64,000 nucleotides of DNA, taken from contig OV277872.1 in the NCBI GenBank assembly GCA_922989275.2, forward strand, positions 27,110,119-27,174,118, in the 5' to 3' direction. The notes below the pieces were generated by a model. The model was given only the letters and a program-made list of their open reading frames with translations. It did no database searches and had not been told where the DNA came from. Positions within the stretch are counted from its first letter, which is position 1; every line of letters starts with the position of its first letter. Made by a program: the position numbers and the translations under genes. Shown in pieces: positions 30,629-42,039 of the stretch. The stretch is from Gari tellinella. Its lineage: Eukaryota > Mollusca > Bivalvia > Cardiida > Psammobiidae.

Positions 30629-32212
30629 GCTCACGTGAGCCGAAAGCTCAGGATGAGCTATTGTGATCCCATTCCGTCCGTCGTCCGGTGTCTGGCGTCC
30701 GTCGTCCGTCGTCCGTTCACATTTTCAAACAACATCTCTTCAGAAACCACTGACCCGATTTTAACCAAACTTTGTCAGAAGCATCAGAAACAAATGGGAA
30801 CGAAATCTTGTTCAAAGATTTTGGCTAGAGTTATTCCCCTTGCTGTGGGACCAGATTTTCTAAAATGACCGTATAGACAACTTTTAATGCATAAGAAAAT
30901 CTTAAAAAAAAGAACTTCTTCTAAGAAACCCAAAGGTCAAGACCTTTAATATTTGGTATGTATCATAACCTAATGATCTTCTAGCAAGATTATTCAAATT
31001 TTGACCATGGGGCCAAAAATGGCCCCGCCCTGGGGCTTATCAGTTTTTCTTAGGAAAACTTTTAAAAATCTCCTTCTCAGAAACTGTATGGCCTAGATCA
31101 TTAATATTTGACATGTAGATTTGCCTTATGGTCCTCTACCAAGATTGTTCAAATTTTGACCCCCGTTCAAAATTTGCCCCGTCCCGGGGCTTATCAGTTT
31201 TAGATAGACTTATATAGGAAAACCTTTAAAACTCTTCTTCTCTGAAACTGTAAGGCCCAGATCTTTAATATTTGACATGTAGTTTTGCTTTGTGGTCTTA
31301 TACTAAGATTGTTCAAATTATGACCCCCGGCCAAAAAAGGCCCGCCCTCGGGCTTATCAGTTTTCATAGGAAAACCTTTAAAAATATTCTTCTTTGAAAC
31401 TGTAAGGCCCAGATCATTTATATTTGACATTTAGCTTTGCCATATAGTCCTCTACCAAAGTTATACAAATTATTACCCCATGGTCAAAATTGGCCCCGCC
31501 CCGGGGCTTATCAGGTTTACATAGACTTATATTGGAAAACCTTTACAAATCTTCTTCTCTGAAACTGTAAGGCCCAGCTCTTTAATATTTGTGACTTATA
31601 GCTTTGCCTTGTGGTCTTCTACCAAGATTGTTCAAATTATGACCCCCGGGCCAAAAATGGCATCGCCCTCGTGCTTATTAGATTTTGATTGGAAAACCTT
31701 TAAATATCATTTTCTCTCAAACCGTAAGGCCCAGATAATTAATATTTGACATGTTGCTTTGCCCTATGGACCTCTACCAAGATTGTTCAAATTATGACCC
31801 CTGGATCAAATTTGGCCCCGCCTCGGGGCTTATAAGTTTTATATAGACTTATAAAGGAAAACCTTTAAAATCTTGTTTTCTAAAACTGTAAGGCCCAGAT
31901 CTTTAACATTTGACATATAGCTTTGCTTTGTGGTTCTCTACCAAGTGTATTCAAATTATGACCCCGGGACTAAAATTGGCCCCGCCCTGGTTTTGCCAGT
32001 TTTTTTTATGGGAAAACCTTTAAAAATCTTCTCTTAAATCGTAAGGTCCAGATCATTTATATCTGAAATGTAGTTTCGCATAGTAGTCCTCTACCGAGAT
32101 CAAATAATGACAACTGGAACATAATTATATCAAAATATTGTCTTGCCCAGTCAGCTTCTATGGTACAATGTCTCAGGTGAGCGAAATGTGGCCCTCTGGG
32201 CCTCTTGTTTTA
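30629..32212 (+). mobile_element. 1.6-kb repeat with ~160-bp internal tandem units
   Basis: It begins GCTCACGTGAGCCGAAAGCT with a CCGTCCGTCGTCC run and ends AGGTGAGCGAAATGTGGCCC plus TCTGGGCCTCTTGTTTT. Units containing ATTGTTCAAATTATGACCCC, GGCCCCGCCC and GAAAACCTTTAAA recur about every 152-166 bp (31145, 31308, 31460, 31626, 31782, 31945). Repeats of this form are common in mollusc genomes (general knowledge). It codes for no recognisable protein. Confidence 0.8.
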
Positions 32213-32439
32213 AAGTAGGGTAACAAGACAAAAATACTTATATTTTCTGTTATAAACGAGGAGAAGTCTTTCAACTCTCTGGAAAAATGATGTATAATTA
32301 GGTACTTAATGAGATGGTGTATAGGTTTTGCGGATTCGTTTCGGTGCGCAATACACATCTAAGAACTTAAAAGTAGATTCTACTGACTTTATGGTCATCA
32401 TATTTATTCCAATATGTAATGTTTATTCGCTAGAATTTT

Positions 32440-33420
32440 ATCATAATGTATCCCCCTTAGCGGTTAGACATATTTTTTGTGTGCTGTCCATCTGTCCGTC
32501 CGTCCGTCCATCCATCCATCCGCCCGTCCGTCCGTCTGTCTGTCTGTCACGCTTTGGTTTTTGGACAATAACTTTAGTTTTTGTTGGTCCATTATGATAC
32601 TTTTTGCTGAACTTGTTGCTTATTAGGAAGCAAATCATCTATAATATGTTACTAAAAAAGAGTTTTGGCTTCGCTTTGGTTGCCGAACAATAAATTTGGT
32701 TCTTGTGTGCTGATCATTGATAACTTTTTGTGAGCTTGTTGCTTATGGGGAGTTGAAACCTAGGCTTGCATTTCAGGTATGTAGGTCAAAGATCACATGA
32801 TCTGTAACTAAAACTATATTTTTGGCTTTGCTTTGCTTTCCGGAAATAAAGAATGGGCCAATCATAATCATTTTGATGAACTTGTTGCTGATGAGAAGGA
32901 TATGCTTGGTATTGCATTTCAGGCCTGTAGGTCAAAGGTCACGTAATCTGTTACTAAATATAGATTTTTGGCTTCGCTTTGGTTTCCGGACAATAACTTT
33001 TATTCTAATAAGGTGATAATGCCGATTCCGGGTAAATCGGTTGCTTTTGAGAAAGCAATGCTTGGGATTGCATTTTAGGTCAAAGGTCACGTGATCTGTT
33101 ACTAAAAATTGATTGTTGGCCTTGCTTTGGTTTCTTGATAATTCCTTTATTCTAATGGGTTGATTATGTCCATATTTTGTGTTGAAAAGGGGGTGCTTTG
33201 GACTGCATGAGAGGTCAGTAGGTCAAAGGGCATTTGATTTGTTAATAAAATAGAATTTTGGTTTAAGGACTATGTTTCAATGTGCTGATCATCTCTATAT
33301 GTAATGTACAAAAGAGATGCTCGGGATTTGCATTTGAGGTCAGTAGGTCAAAAGTAACATGATGTGTTACTATATATAGAACTTTAACTTTTGTTTCCAT
33401 GGACCATTTTGACAATCTCT
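32440..33420 (+). repeat. (GTCC)n-headed array with ~150-bp units
   Basis: A GTCC/ATCC microsatellite at about 32485-32545 is followed by units containing GGCTTCGCTTTGGTTTCCGG and ACAATAACTTT at about 32548, 32672, 32828, 32974 and 33123. 'GTCAAAGGTCACGTGATCTG' occurs once per unit. The last copies are decayed. Confidence 0.75.
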
Positions 33421-33708
33421 GTGCAAGTAAATTTTATTTGTACATAGTATATCTGAGCCAAAGTAGTGTGCAGCTACACTATTAATGGGATTTGCAGCAG
33501 TCTTTGACATAATTATAACTTATATGGGATGTTAATGACCTGGTTTGGAATTTTGGCTGTGACCACTCATTTCGACTAAATTTTTTTGGGATAGGAGGAT
33601 CTAGCCATCATCTAGGGGATACATACGTTTTTCGAAAAAACAAGTTTTGGTTTAAATCGTTTAACTGTTTCATATAAATTAATATGTAGTTCTCAAAATT
33701 GATTGATA

Positions 33709-34062
33709 CAGTAAAATCCCTCTAAACCGGAACCTCTAAATACCGGAATTATCTCTAAACCGAACAAAAACTTTGGTCCCGTTTCCCACCCATTTTTACG
33801 CCTTTGATTTATTTCTTCACTGAAGAAAATACATTCATGAACATATATCATCAGAAATCTTTTCTATATTCTAGCAGATGATAGCTTAACGCAGGTTGAA
33901 GGTAAAGCAGAATGCGCTGCTTTACTTTCAACCTGCTTAAAGTGGTCAGCTACCTTTCATACTAGAAACAAGCAATGGGTAAAACCCCTCTAAACCGGAA
34001 ACCCCTCTAAACTGGATGTTTCTGTTGTCCCCAAACATGTTCGGATTAGAGGGGTTTCACTG
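33709..34062 (+). mobile_element. Family h MITE with a family b MITE inside
   Basis: Outer ends are CAGTAAAATCCCTCTAAACC and AGAGGGGTTTCACTG, each next to TA. A family b copy (about 33787-33985) lies after GGTCCCGTTTC. The same composite occurs inverted at 55580-55965, with the same junction. Confidence 0.85.
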
Positions 34063-34681
34063 TATTTCGTTTTGTGGAAATGATGCTATTGAGCTATATT
34101 GAGTGTTGTTTTCTTGAGCGTATGAGTATTGAGTCAAAGTTTTGGAAACTCGACGCTGACTATAGACGAGTGCGAATTGAAACCATAAAAAATAGCGATT
34201 TCAGAAACCAAACACTCCAATATCTGTTATATGTATCGCAATCGCGACCGGGTTTTCTGTTTTCGCTCTGCTCTCTCTGGGGCGTCCAAGTAGCCTATAT
34301 GTGGCAGGGACGGTCGTTAGCAAACGCACCAATCAAAGCAACATTGTCTTATAAGACTTGTTGCTGCAATCAAAACAAATGCCGTTTTTGTCTTTGGTTT
34401 ATGAACTAAATACATTACAAGGAAATTTATGTGAATCGCATATGACACGGAACAATTTGTATGTTGATGAAAAGCCGCGATTGACTAGAAAATATGTAGA
34501 TACCTTCTACATGGAATCCGGCGTTCTGTTTACAGAAAGTTTGCGCTAGTTCATTGGCTAAATTACTTCGGATTTTTCATGTGGAGAAGCCTCCCAGCTA
34601 GCGCGTTGAAGGTCGGTGGTTCTACCTAGTTGCCAATTTTTACCCGAACAGTGTATAAAGGGCATTCTTCCACCTGTAATA
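34063..34681. other. Intron 1; part is a copy of 45165-45360
   Basis: 34080-34250 (GAGTATTGAGTCAAAG, then GACGCTGACTATA) together with 33650-33708 matches 45165-45360, with the family h composite inserted between the two halves. The open frame 34074-34409 runs through this repeat and resembles no known protein. Confidence 0.5.
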
Positions 34682-34927
34682 CAGTGGAGAATCTGTTATT
34701 CTTTCCCGCTTAAACGCAAACGTACGCAAACGCAAAGCGCTAAAACATAGAAAATAACAATTTTTGGACAATTCTGATATTTCATGTTTATCTTGGTGGC
34801 AAACAGTTTGGAGCCTGATCAGACGCCGGTTTACCCGGCGTCTGATCTGGCTCCAAACTGTTTACACTGCAAATAATAGTTTTAGCGTAAACGCGTTTAT
34901 TGGGAAAGAATAACACATTTTCCACTG
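34682..34927 (-). mobile_element. Family d MITE, complete, reverse
   Basis: Ends CAGTGGAGAATCTGTTATTC and CACATTTTCCACTG, with TA outside. The hairpin at 34799-34865 has centre GACGCCGGTTTACCCGGCGTC. Confidence 0.85.
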
Positions 34928-35387
34928 TATGATAGACATCGCGATTCGGCTAAAAGGCGACATACACTCGTAACAATTTAAACAAATAAAATCTCGAATG
35001 CCTTTGAGATGAGTCCGGAAACGTTCGCAAGCATTTGATTGTCAGAATTTAGTTTTTCCCAAGCCAAAAAGCTTTATAACCTTAAGGCAAATGTGCCAAG
35101 TCTGTGCTTGTGGATAGCTTGGCAACACGGTTTCAGGCAAGATATAAACAGAACAATATATGGCTTAGTACACTTGCCATAGGCACAGCGTAATCAGAGG
35201 AACCATTTGACCAGAGTATTCACTGGTTTTTGTTTACAATGTATCGAGAAATTAACTCATTTGCCAAAAAGTGGATTAGACTGAACTGGAAAAAGGAATT
35301 TCCATTTCAAGTTAGTTGCAGAGGTCAATGAACTAAAGCATACTTACATTTACCAGCTATACCGTATAGGTTTACATGTATTTACAG
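34928..35387. other. End of intron 1
   Basis: A family k fragment lies at about 35000-35080 (AGCATTTGATTG, GCTTTATAACCTTAAGG). The acceptor TATTTACAG ends at 35387. Confidence 0.4.
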
Positions 35388-35568
35388 AGTGTTCTGAGCC
35401 TGCCGTGATGGACCACGCCTCTCTCGACACTGGCGACACTCGCGAGGGTGCCGTGCCGCACGTACACCTGTCATGACAACTACATCACTGCCACAGGGTC
35501 AATGACTATCTCAGTGACCTGTTCTGACATCGGGCAGTGGACACCAGGGACTGAAATCTGCTTGAGGG
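35388..35568 (+). pseudogene. Frameshifted sushi (CCP) exon of the same gene
   Basis: 181 bp, almost identical to the exons at 39276 and 40222. It has one extra base where they read GTGCCGTGCGTACG (here GTGCCGTGCCGCACG at about 35439), so the frame is lost. Acceptor (TTTACAG) and donor (GGG/GTACGT) are intact. Because flanking exons are all phase 1-1, skipping it would keep the frame. Its inclusion would truncate the protein. A sequencing error at this one base is the main alternative. Confidence 0.75.
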
Positions 35569-37035
35569 GTACGTAAATTATTCTTATTTCTCTCAACTTT
35601 CGGGCAAAACTATGTTAACAGTTGCAAAGTTTTTAGATGCAGAATACGACACTCGTCGCAGATTATTTCGCTTACTTATCAGCTAGGTTCCAAACTGCTT
35701 TATATTGTAAAAACACATGTATGTTACAAAACGCAATTGAAAATCGATTTTGAGTAAAAAGAAATCCTCATTCTAACATGACTCGTGGTTTTGGCACTAT
35801 TAGAATAGAGGAAGCTTATCGTAGTATATCTGAGACGTTTTACAACGTTCTTCTCTACCCGCTACTATTATCATGAATGAATGACGTGACGTGACGTTAT
35901 GCATTCATTCGTTACCATGTTTTGAAATTTCAAACGTCATACCTATAGCCCGTAAAGACCACATATTTTTAAACCAGTCATTTTACTTGTCATCTCCCCA
36001 TTGTTTTGTCTTAATCCATGCAATTTTTGTTCTTTGTCAGATGGTTTATTGGTAAATATGCGTTGTATGTGTGAATTTCTTTGCTGTCCGTGGGGATGTC
36101 AAATTCTTGTAAAAACCGCGGGAATGGTAATTCGGTCGGAAAACTGCATCCACACAGGAAACAAGAGTAACACGTTTGATTTTCTTTCTAATGGACCTTT
36201 GCCTTCATGTTCATTTCCTGCGCATCACAACTTTCAACCGTTGTAAAATACCGTTATACAATGGTAGAACATAGGTTATTTCTTAATTAAACAAAGGATT
36301 AACTGGAGTCTGATCTTATTTCTAGCTGTGCGTATTCGAAATACAGTGAAGCTCACTTATAACGAATTCGTCGGGACCGTCTGATTTCGTGATATTCAAA
36401 ATTGGTTATTACAGGTCCATTTTACTAAACGTTAATCAGAAATAGGGAATACGATTCATTTTGTTATATACAATATTTTGTTATATGAGTCAATATATAA
36501 TTTTGCCACATTTTCAGTGGGTAGAAACCATCAAATATAATGTATTTCAAATTAGTTATTTTGTGTTATGTCTCACTTATCAATGTCTTCAGTCTATGAA
36601 ACCAGTATTAGTGACCCTTAAATTTATGAGAGAAACAGGTAAGTATTGGTTTAATCAAGGCACTGTTAATCAAGTCCTTGCTGTAACGATTTTGTATTTT
36701 AACATTTTGAATATTTAGTTAATACTGATACTCTGTCAGATGTTTTGCACTTAACAAACAATAACAGATGCTCTTGAAAACACTTCAATTAATAAATGTA
36801 TAAATATGCATGTACTGTTTCATGGTGTACAGAACTGTTGTAAAGTGGCCAATTTCTACAAATCTACATATTTAATGCACACAATATTTGATCCAATATA
36901 GGATCTTTTGATAGTTTATGTTTATAGAATGCCGTATTGTTATCGGAAAAGCTAGTTTTGTTTCTTACAATCCAAACACTAAAGTTAAAATGCCATTTTC
37001 CTATCTTGTTACAGCAAGGAAACGGTGTAACATAA
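35569..37035. other. Intron, mostly without features
   Basis: A family m left end (CAGTGAAGCTCACTTATAAC) starts at 36344 and runs to about 36490, where TTTGTTATATACAATATTTT marks its inner repeats. The open frame 36001-36246 is Cys-rich but lacks the sushi or PAN spacing and has no clear donor. Confidence 0.45.
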
Positions 37036-38233
37036 AGGATATACCGTATAAGTGGTTTTTTTCGCGAGAAGAAAATTTTCGCTATTTTCGCGTGTGTATC
37101 AAACTCGCGTAAATATAATCCGCCAAATATTCCTAGCTTTCTATAATTCATTTTCGACAGCAAAGTCCACTCGAAGCAGTTTGTCATCTAAACTTCTCTT
37201 CATGATTTACATTATATGTATAAATACTGGTATCAGTGCATTACCTGGTAATCTAGGTCTAGATTAATCACAAGTCTAGCCTGTGCTCAACTAGAATTCA
37301 AAAACAAAACAAAAACACAGCATGGCTTAATAAAACGAAACACCATTTCTTCGTTCCCGTGTTCTTATTCCGGACGACATGCTTGTTAACGTAATACAGA
37401 GACGGCTATATAAAACAGAATATTCTGGTACTTAATCGAGTGTCCACGGGTACTGTTACCTTTTCATGTGTGATAACTTATGCAAATATCGAAGTTTGGA
37501 TCCAGATGTGAACTGGGGATAAACTTGTGAAAACAAATACCCACAAAGCTCGTCAATACATGTAATTGGGACCAGACATGTATACACGTTCAAATTTATG
37601 CATTTTCCATTAAAGAGATCTAAAGACGAGTGTCAAAAAATTTGGATCCAGATTTCTTGTTGTTCTCTGCGTATTTTCTATACTCAAACTGTTTTAAAAT
37701 GCCAATCAAGTCGCCATCGACAGACAAAGGGTTAATCACTTTTACAGTTTGACTTATGATTTTCACTCGCAATTGACCGCGTGTCTGCCTGCGGCGTTTC
37801 TCCATTGTTTACGCGTATATACGGGTAAACTTAGTGTGAAAACGTTTGGATCCTTGAGAGACATCGATTTACTCGGCATCTCATCTGGATCCAATGGTGA
37901 CTTTCTGCCGCTTTAATCGTTCATTTACGGAGGAAAGACGGAAATTGTATCCGATCATATTGTAAACAAGTGTGCCAAATACTTAATGAAGTGAGGACAG
38001 ATATCCGTCATGATGAAAAAATAGTTACTTCCCTTAGTTTTGAATGCACCATTTACTTATGAGGATTTATAGACAAGACACAACCCAAAACGGTAAAATG
38101 AAATAGATTTTGATATCATATCCGCGAAAAATAGATTTGCAATACGCTTACGCGAAAAATGAATACGCTAAAAATTCATTTTCGGTAGAATCGCTAAATT
38201 TGCGTCTCGCGTAAAAAACCACTTATACGGTAT
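37036..38233. mobile_element. 1.2-kb inverted-repeat element, ends ACCGTATAAGTGG
   Basis: The left end ATACCGTATAAGTGGTTTTT and 'TTCGCGAGAAGAAAATTTTCGC'-like sequence (cited by TCGCGAGA) are mirrored at 38160-38233 (CGCGTAAAAAACCACTTATA). The interior contains two remnants of family a arms (37637-37655 and 37846-37893). No transposase is seen. Confidence 0.7.
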
Positions 38234-38790
38234 TTTGTTACAGTAAGGAAAACACAAACATATATGGCAATTTTCAACACTTATTATTAACTTCAACTTC
38301 AAAAACAACTTTATTTTAAAGTCAACCCAACGAGATTCAGATCTGGGTAACACAGGGATTGTTAAACGTGTTCTGGTATGAGTATTCCACATTAAATCAG
38401 CATGAGTGTTACATTAAGGAATGCATCTGTTACATGAATGATAACAATGATATGGAATGAACTCAAACTTTACTTAAACGATATCTCACTATGAGTCATA
38501 CCTGAACTTGATGTTGAGATTATAATTTTGTACATGTATTTGTGATATGAATTATGACATCGAAAAGATTGGTTCAGAGATAGTGCTTGGTGTTACAGCA
38601 AGGAACTGTAACAACACCCTACAAACATGACACAAACTCTTTGACTCCCCTTATTGTTGTTGTAGAGAGGAAGTTCTGTGGTTTTACTAATCAGTCGAAC
38701 GTGTTGACGCCATAGGGAAATATATACGATAAACTAAATCAATGAAGTACATAGTTACATGTAAATCAGTTTAGCCCTTTGACCTCTACT
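38234..38790. other. Intron, no clear feature
   Basis: A family f right-end fragment (TTGTTGTAGAGAGGAAGTTC) is at about 38656-38678. The rest is unannotated. Confidence 0.4.
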
Positions 38791-39034
38791 GGGGCCCGTT
38801 TTACTAAACTACTTACGCAAAACTTTTGCGTAAGTCAAAATCGTTTTACTCTAATTTTTCGATCATAAACGTTTGCAAACAGCAAATAGCCGGATCAGAG
38901 TACGCGCTTAAAGCGCGTCCTCTGATATGGCTATTTGCTGTTTGTAGCAAGTGATAATAAAAAATATAAATCAAAATTTAAAATTTTGACTTACGCAAAA
39001 TTTTTGCGTAAGTTGTTCAGTAAAACGGGCCCCT
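38791..39034. mobile_element. Family j MITE, complete
   Basis: The ends are GGGGCCCGTTTTACTAAACT and a mirror ending AAAACGGGCCCC. The core hairpin at 38871-38946 pairs AACAGCAAATAGCCGGATCA with its near-mirror, with tip GCGCTTAAAGCGC. Confidence 0.9.
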
Positions 39035-39275
39035 GATGCACATATGTTTTTGTAAACGAATATTTATGAGAAAAGTTAACTTTCCAATTTCAAACACTGT
39101 TGACATAGAAAAAGATTCCTTATTGAAGCCCTCTAATCAGGGTCTTCATATTGCAAATGACTGCAAGGCAAACAAACTAAAATACTTCTTTAGAAACTGT
39201 TATAGTACGTATATTGAAGTTCAGATTTCACCAAGTGAATATACGTCTAAAGCATTGTAATATTTTAACTAACAG

Positions 39276-39455
39276 AGTGTTCTGAGCCTGCCGTGATGGA
39301 CCACGCCTCTCTCTACACTGGCGACACTCACGAGGGTGCCGTGCGTACGTACACCTGTCATGGCAACTACATCACTGCCACAGGGTCAATGACTATCTCA
39401 GTGACCTGTTCTGACATCGGGCAGTGGACACCAGGAACTGAAATCTGCTTGAGAG
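39276..39455 (+). CDS. Sushi (CCP) exon, intact
   Basis: 180 bp, phase 1 to phase 1, between TAACTAACAG and GAGAG/GTGAGT. With the G from the previous exon it reads ECSEPAVMDHASLYTGD. It holds four cysteines in sushi spacing (ECSE, TYTCHG, VTCSD, EICLR) and the conserved Trp (GQWTP). Sushi modules are beta-sandwich domains used for binding in complement and adhesion proteins. Nearly identical to exons at 35388 and 40222. Confidence 0.85.
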
Positions 39456-39487
39456 GTGAGTTTTTTTTTTTTATATTAAAGTTACTA

Positions 39488-39805
39488 CAGTGATACCTCT
39501 CTACAACGACACCCAATGGGAGACACAGATTATGTGTAATGTTCGGAGGAAGTCGTTATAGGGAGGGACATTTATGACTTTTCTTACATTTGCAAACATC
39601 GGCGTCTGATCTAGATTCAAGTTGTTCGTCACTCGTCATTATATATCTTCTATCAAAATGTCCACTTAGCAGACGCCACTTTTAAGCAGACGATATTGCA
39701 GCAGTAAAAGCGTTAGATAGAACAATCCAGTTTAGGGAACTGCGGTATGGATGGTTGTAAGGAGGTGTTCGTTGTTCGGAGGGCCGCTGTAGGGAGGGAA
39801 CACTA
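39488..39805 (-). mobile_element. Family f MITE, reverse, worn core
   Basis: It starts CAGTGATACCTCTCTACAAC and ends TAGGGAGGGAACACTA. Only one arm of the core is left (GGCGTCTGATCTAGATTCAA at 39602-39621). It lies 33 bp after the donor of the previous exon. Confidence 0.75.
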
Positions 39806-39834
39806 TATATACGCTTATCAGAGGGCTCGTCAAC

Positions 39835-40079
39835 ACATTCAACCCTAGCGACGAGTATAGTCGTCATTTATAAACAATGTACTTGTGAGAATTACACTTG
39901 TCCCATGTAAACAGTGAAGACTCTGATCAGAGGGCTCCTAAAGGACCCCTCTGATCAGGGTCTACACTGTTTGTCATTTTGAAATATATGTTAAAATCAA
40001 CTGTAAATAGTCAATAATGGACTAGACATATTTTGTAATTGGAAGTTTTCATTGAAAGGTTCAGGGGTGAAAGGGTTAA
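39835..40079 (+). mobile_element. Family c MITE
   Basis: 'TTCAACCCTAGCGACGAGTATA' (cited by CCTAGCGACGAG) at the left. The hairpin at 39909-39973 has arm AACAGTGAAGACTCTGATCA and centre GAGGGCTCCTAAAGGACCCCTC. The right end is GGTGAAAGGGTTAA. Confidence 0.8.
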
Positions 40080-40221
40080 CACTGTTTTCAATGTTGCGGT
40101 GCTTTGTAGAAAAACCAAGTCAGACATGGATTAGGCTTATTTGGAAACAGGCATTTCTATTTAAAGTTTCAGGGATCGATGATTTTGATAAGCCGTCAAT
40201 AAAGTATTGGTTTATCTACAG

Positions 40222-40401
40222 ACTGTTCTGAGCCTGCCGTGATGGACCACGCCTCTCTCGACACTGGCGACACTCACGAGGGTGCCGTGCGTACGTACAC
40301 CTGTCATGGCAACTACATCACTGCCACAGGGTCAACGATTATCTCAGTGACCTGTTCTGACACTGGGGAGTGGACACCAGTGACTGAAATCTGCTTGATG
40401 A
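40222..40401 (+). CDS. Sushi (CCP) exon, intact
   Basis: 180 bp, phase 1-1, between TTTATCTACAG and GATGA/GTATGT. It begins DCSEPAVMDHASLDTGD and keeps all four cysteines and the Trp (GEWTP). It differs from the 39276 exon at roughly nine positions. The first 20 bp of the following intron resemble those after the 35388 exon (CATTCTTATT), but the introns are otherwise unlike. Confidence 0.85.
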
Positions 40402-40729
40402 GTATGTAAACCATTCTTATTGTACATATAATTATTGAGATGTAAGGACTTTGAATTGCTTAAGACATAAATACATAGCTATATCAGTCTCTATTTGTAT
40501 ACAGGTAATGCTTTAACAGAAGAAAATACGGAACGAGCTAACGAAATAAAAATAATTGAAACACATTACTCGAACTTTCAAAAAATATTGATACACGTAC
40601 GAATAAATGGTAACTATGCTTGACTGATACCGATGCAGCGGCTAATTTCCATAAAGTTGTTTCCAGATGTTAGTCTAGTTGTACGGTCGTATGATATTGT
40701 TAGTTACATGGAACCCCAGCTGGTCAAAC
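40402..40729. other. Intron, no feature seen
   Basis: AT-rich. No repeat end is recognised. Confidence 0.3.
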
Positions 40730-40911
40730 CACAGGTACTTGACACATACATTTAGATCTATTAACCCCCCCCCCCCCCCCCCCCCCCATTAAATTTTTTT
40801 TTTTTTTACTATAGATCTACTTCTATAATAGAAGTATAGTAAAAAAAATAAAAAAAATTTAATTGGGGGGGGGGGGGTAATAGATCTAAATGTATGTGTC
40901 AAGTACCTGTG
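40730..40911. mobile_element. hAT-like hairpin element, complete, 8-bp target duplication
   Basis: The ends CACAGGTACTTGACACATAC and its exact complement are flanked by the direct repeat GGTCAAAC (40722-40729 and 40912-40919). The inside is a near-perfect hairpin with a C-run against a G-run, T-run against A-run and tip ACTTCTATAATAGAAGT. An 8-bp duplication and CACAG ends fit hAT mobilisation. Confidence 0.85.
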
Positions 40912-41022
40912 GGTCAAACGGTAATAAACAACTCTTGATAGTGCATGCTATCTAAAGCACGGATGTACAGTACATACAGTACGTACAGTGCTGTAGAAAC
41001 TATTAATTCCCGTTTCAAACTA

Positions 41023-41250
41023 CACTGGAGAATCTGTTATTCTTTCCAGATAAACGCGTTTACGCTAAAACTATTTTTTCTTTTACAAACAGTTTGGGTA
41101 ACCCTGCGTCTGATCAGGCTCCAAACTGTTTGCCACCAAGATAAACATGAAATATCAGAAATGTCCAAAAGTTGTTCTTTTCTACGTTTTAGCGCTTTGC
41201 GTTTGCGTACGTTTGCGTTTAAACGGGAAAGGATAACAGATTCTCCAATG
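41023..41250 (+). mobile_element. Family d MITE lacking one core arm
   Basis: Ends CACTGGAGAATCTGTTATTC and GATTCTCCAATG, TA on both sides. After AAACAGTTTGG the sequence jumps to GTAACCCTGCGTCTGATCAG, so most of the left arm is deleted. Confidence 0.8.
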
Positions 41251-41279
41251 TAACTACACGGGATGCAATATTAAATTTA

Positions 41280-41790
41280 GCAACTGACAGGGTTTTCTGT
41301 CACCTGCTCTAGGCAGGGTGACACTTAGGGATCACTTTTCCGTCATCTATCTGTCTCTCGGACCGTGCGTCCGTTCATCCCTCGTCTGTCACGCTTTTCG
41401 CATCACACTTTTATTTGTGACTATTATTCTTTTACTGCTGGAGCTTTTCAGACGCAACGTCATTTGTTGACAGAGCTTGACAAGTGAAATTGTCTTGTTC
41501 AAGGTGCATAAATCTTGCATAAATACTATGAGAGTTATTACCCTTTTCCACATTTTTCTTTTCCTTCACTTCTGTTATACTAAAGCTTTTGAAATGCATT
41601 TTCATTCATAGAAAGAGATTGATGAGTGAAAATGGCCAGCACAAGGCTAATAACTCTTGCATGGATACTGTTAAAAGTTATTTCCCTTTTACATTTTCTT
41701 TTCGGCAGATAACTTCTGCTATTTTGAAATTCTTCACATTTGCTATAACTTTTGTTCGACTGATTGTTGCCGGCAGTTGACACACATTTT
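41280..41790. repeat. Decayed repeat with GTCC-type head
   Basis: A 'CCGTGCGTCCGTTCATCCC' head is followed by two loosely similar stretches (AGAGTTATTACCCTTTTCCA and AAAGTTATTTCCCTTTTACA). The architecture resembles the array at 32440. Confidence 0.5.
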
Positions 41791-42039
41791 CCGAGGAACA
41801 CTGTTCTAGTTTTAATGAATAGTTACAATTTTTAAACGCTCTGAATACTCGACAGCTGACAATACATGTAGTTCCAACTGTTCCCAATTGCATAATTCTT
41901 TTTTTTGCCACTATTTAATCATTTGTTTATTGCACTACCGGACCCAAAAGAAACAACACTAAAACATTAAATTCCATGTTTTTTCAATTACCTTTGGCAT
42001 GGCCGAGCAAAAATTAAAAATAGTGTTATTATAAAAGAT

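Noticed and set aside
34074..34409. 111-codon open frame
   Set aside because: Runs through a dispersed repeat also seen, with stops, at 45230-45340. No domain.
36001..36246. Cys-rich open frame considered as another sushi or PAN exon
   Set aside because: Cysteine spacing does not fit, and no donor in the needed phase was found.
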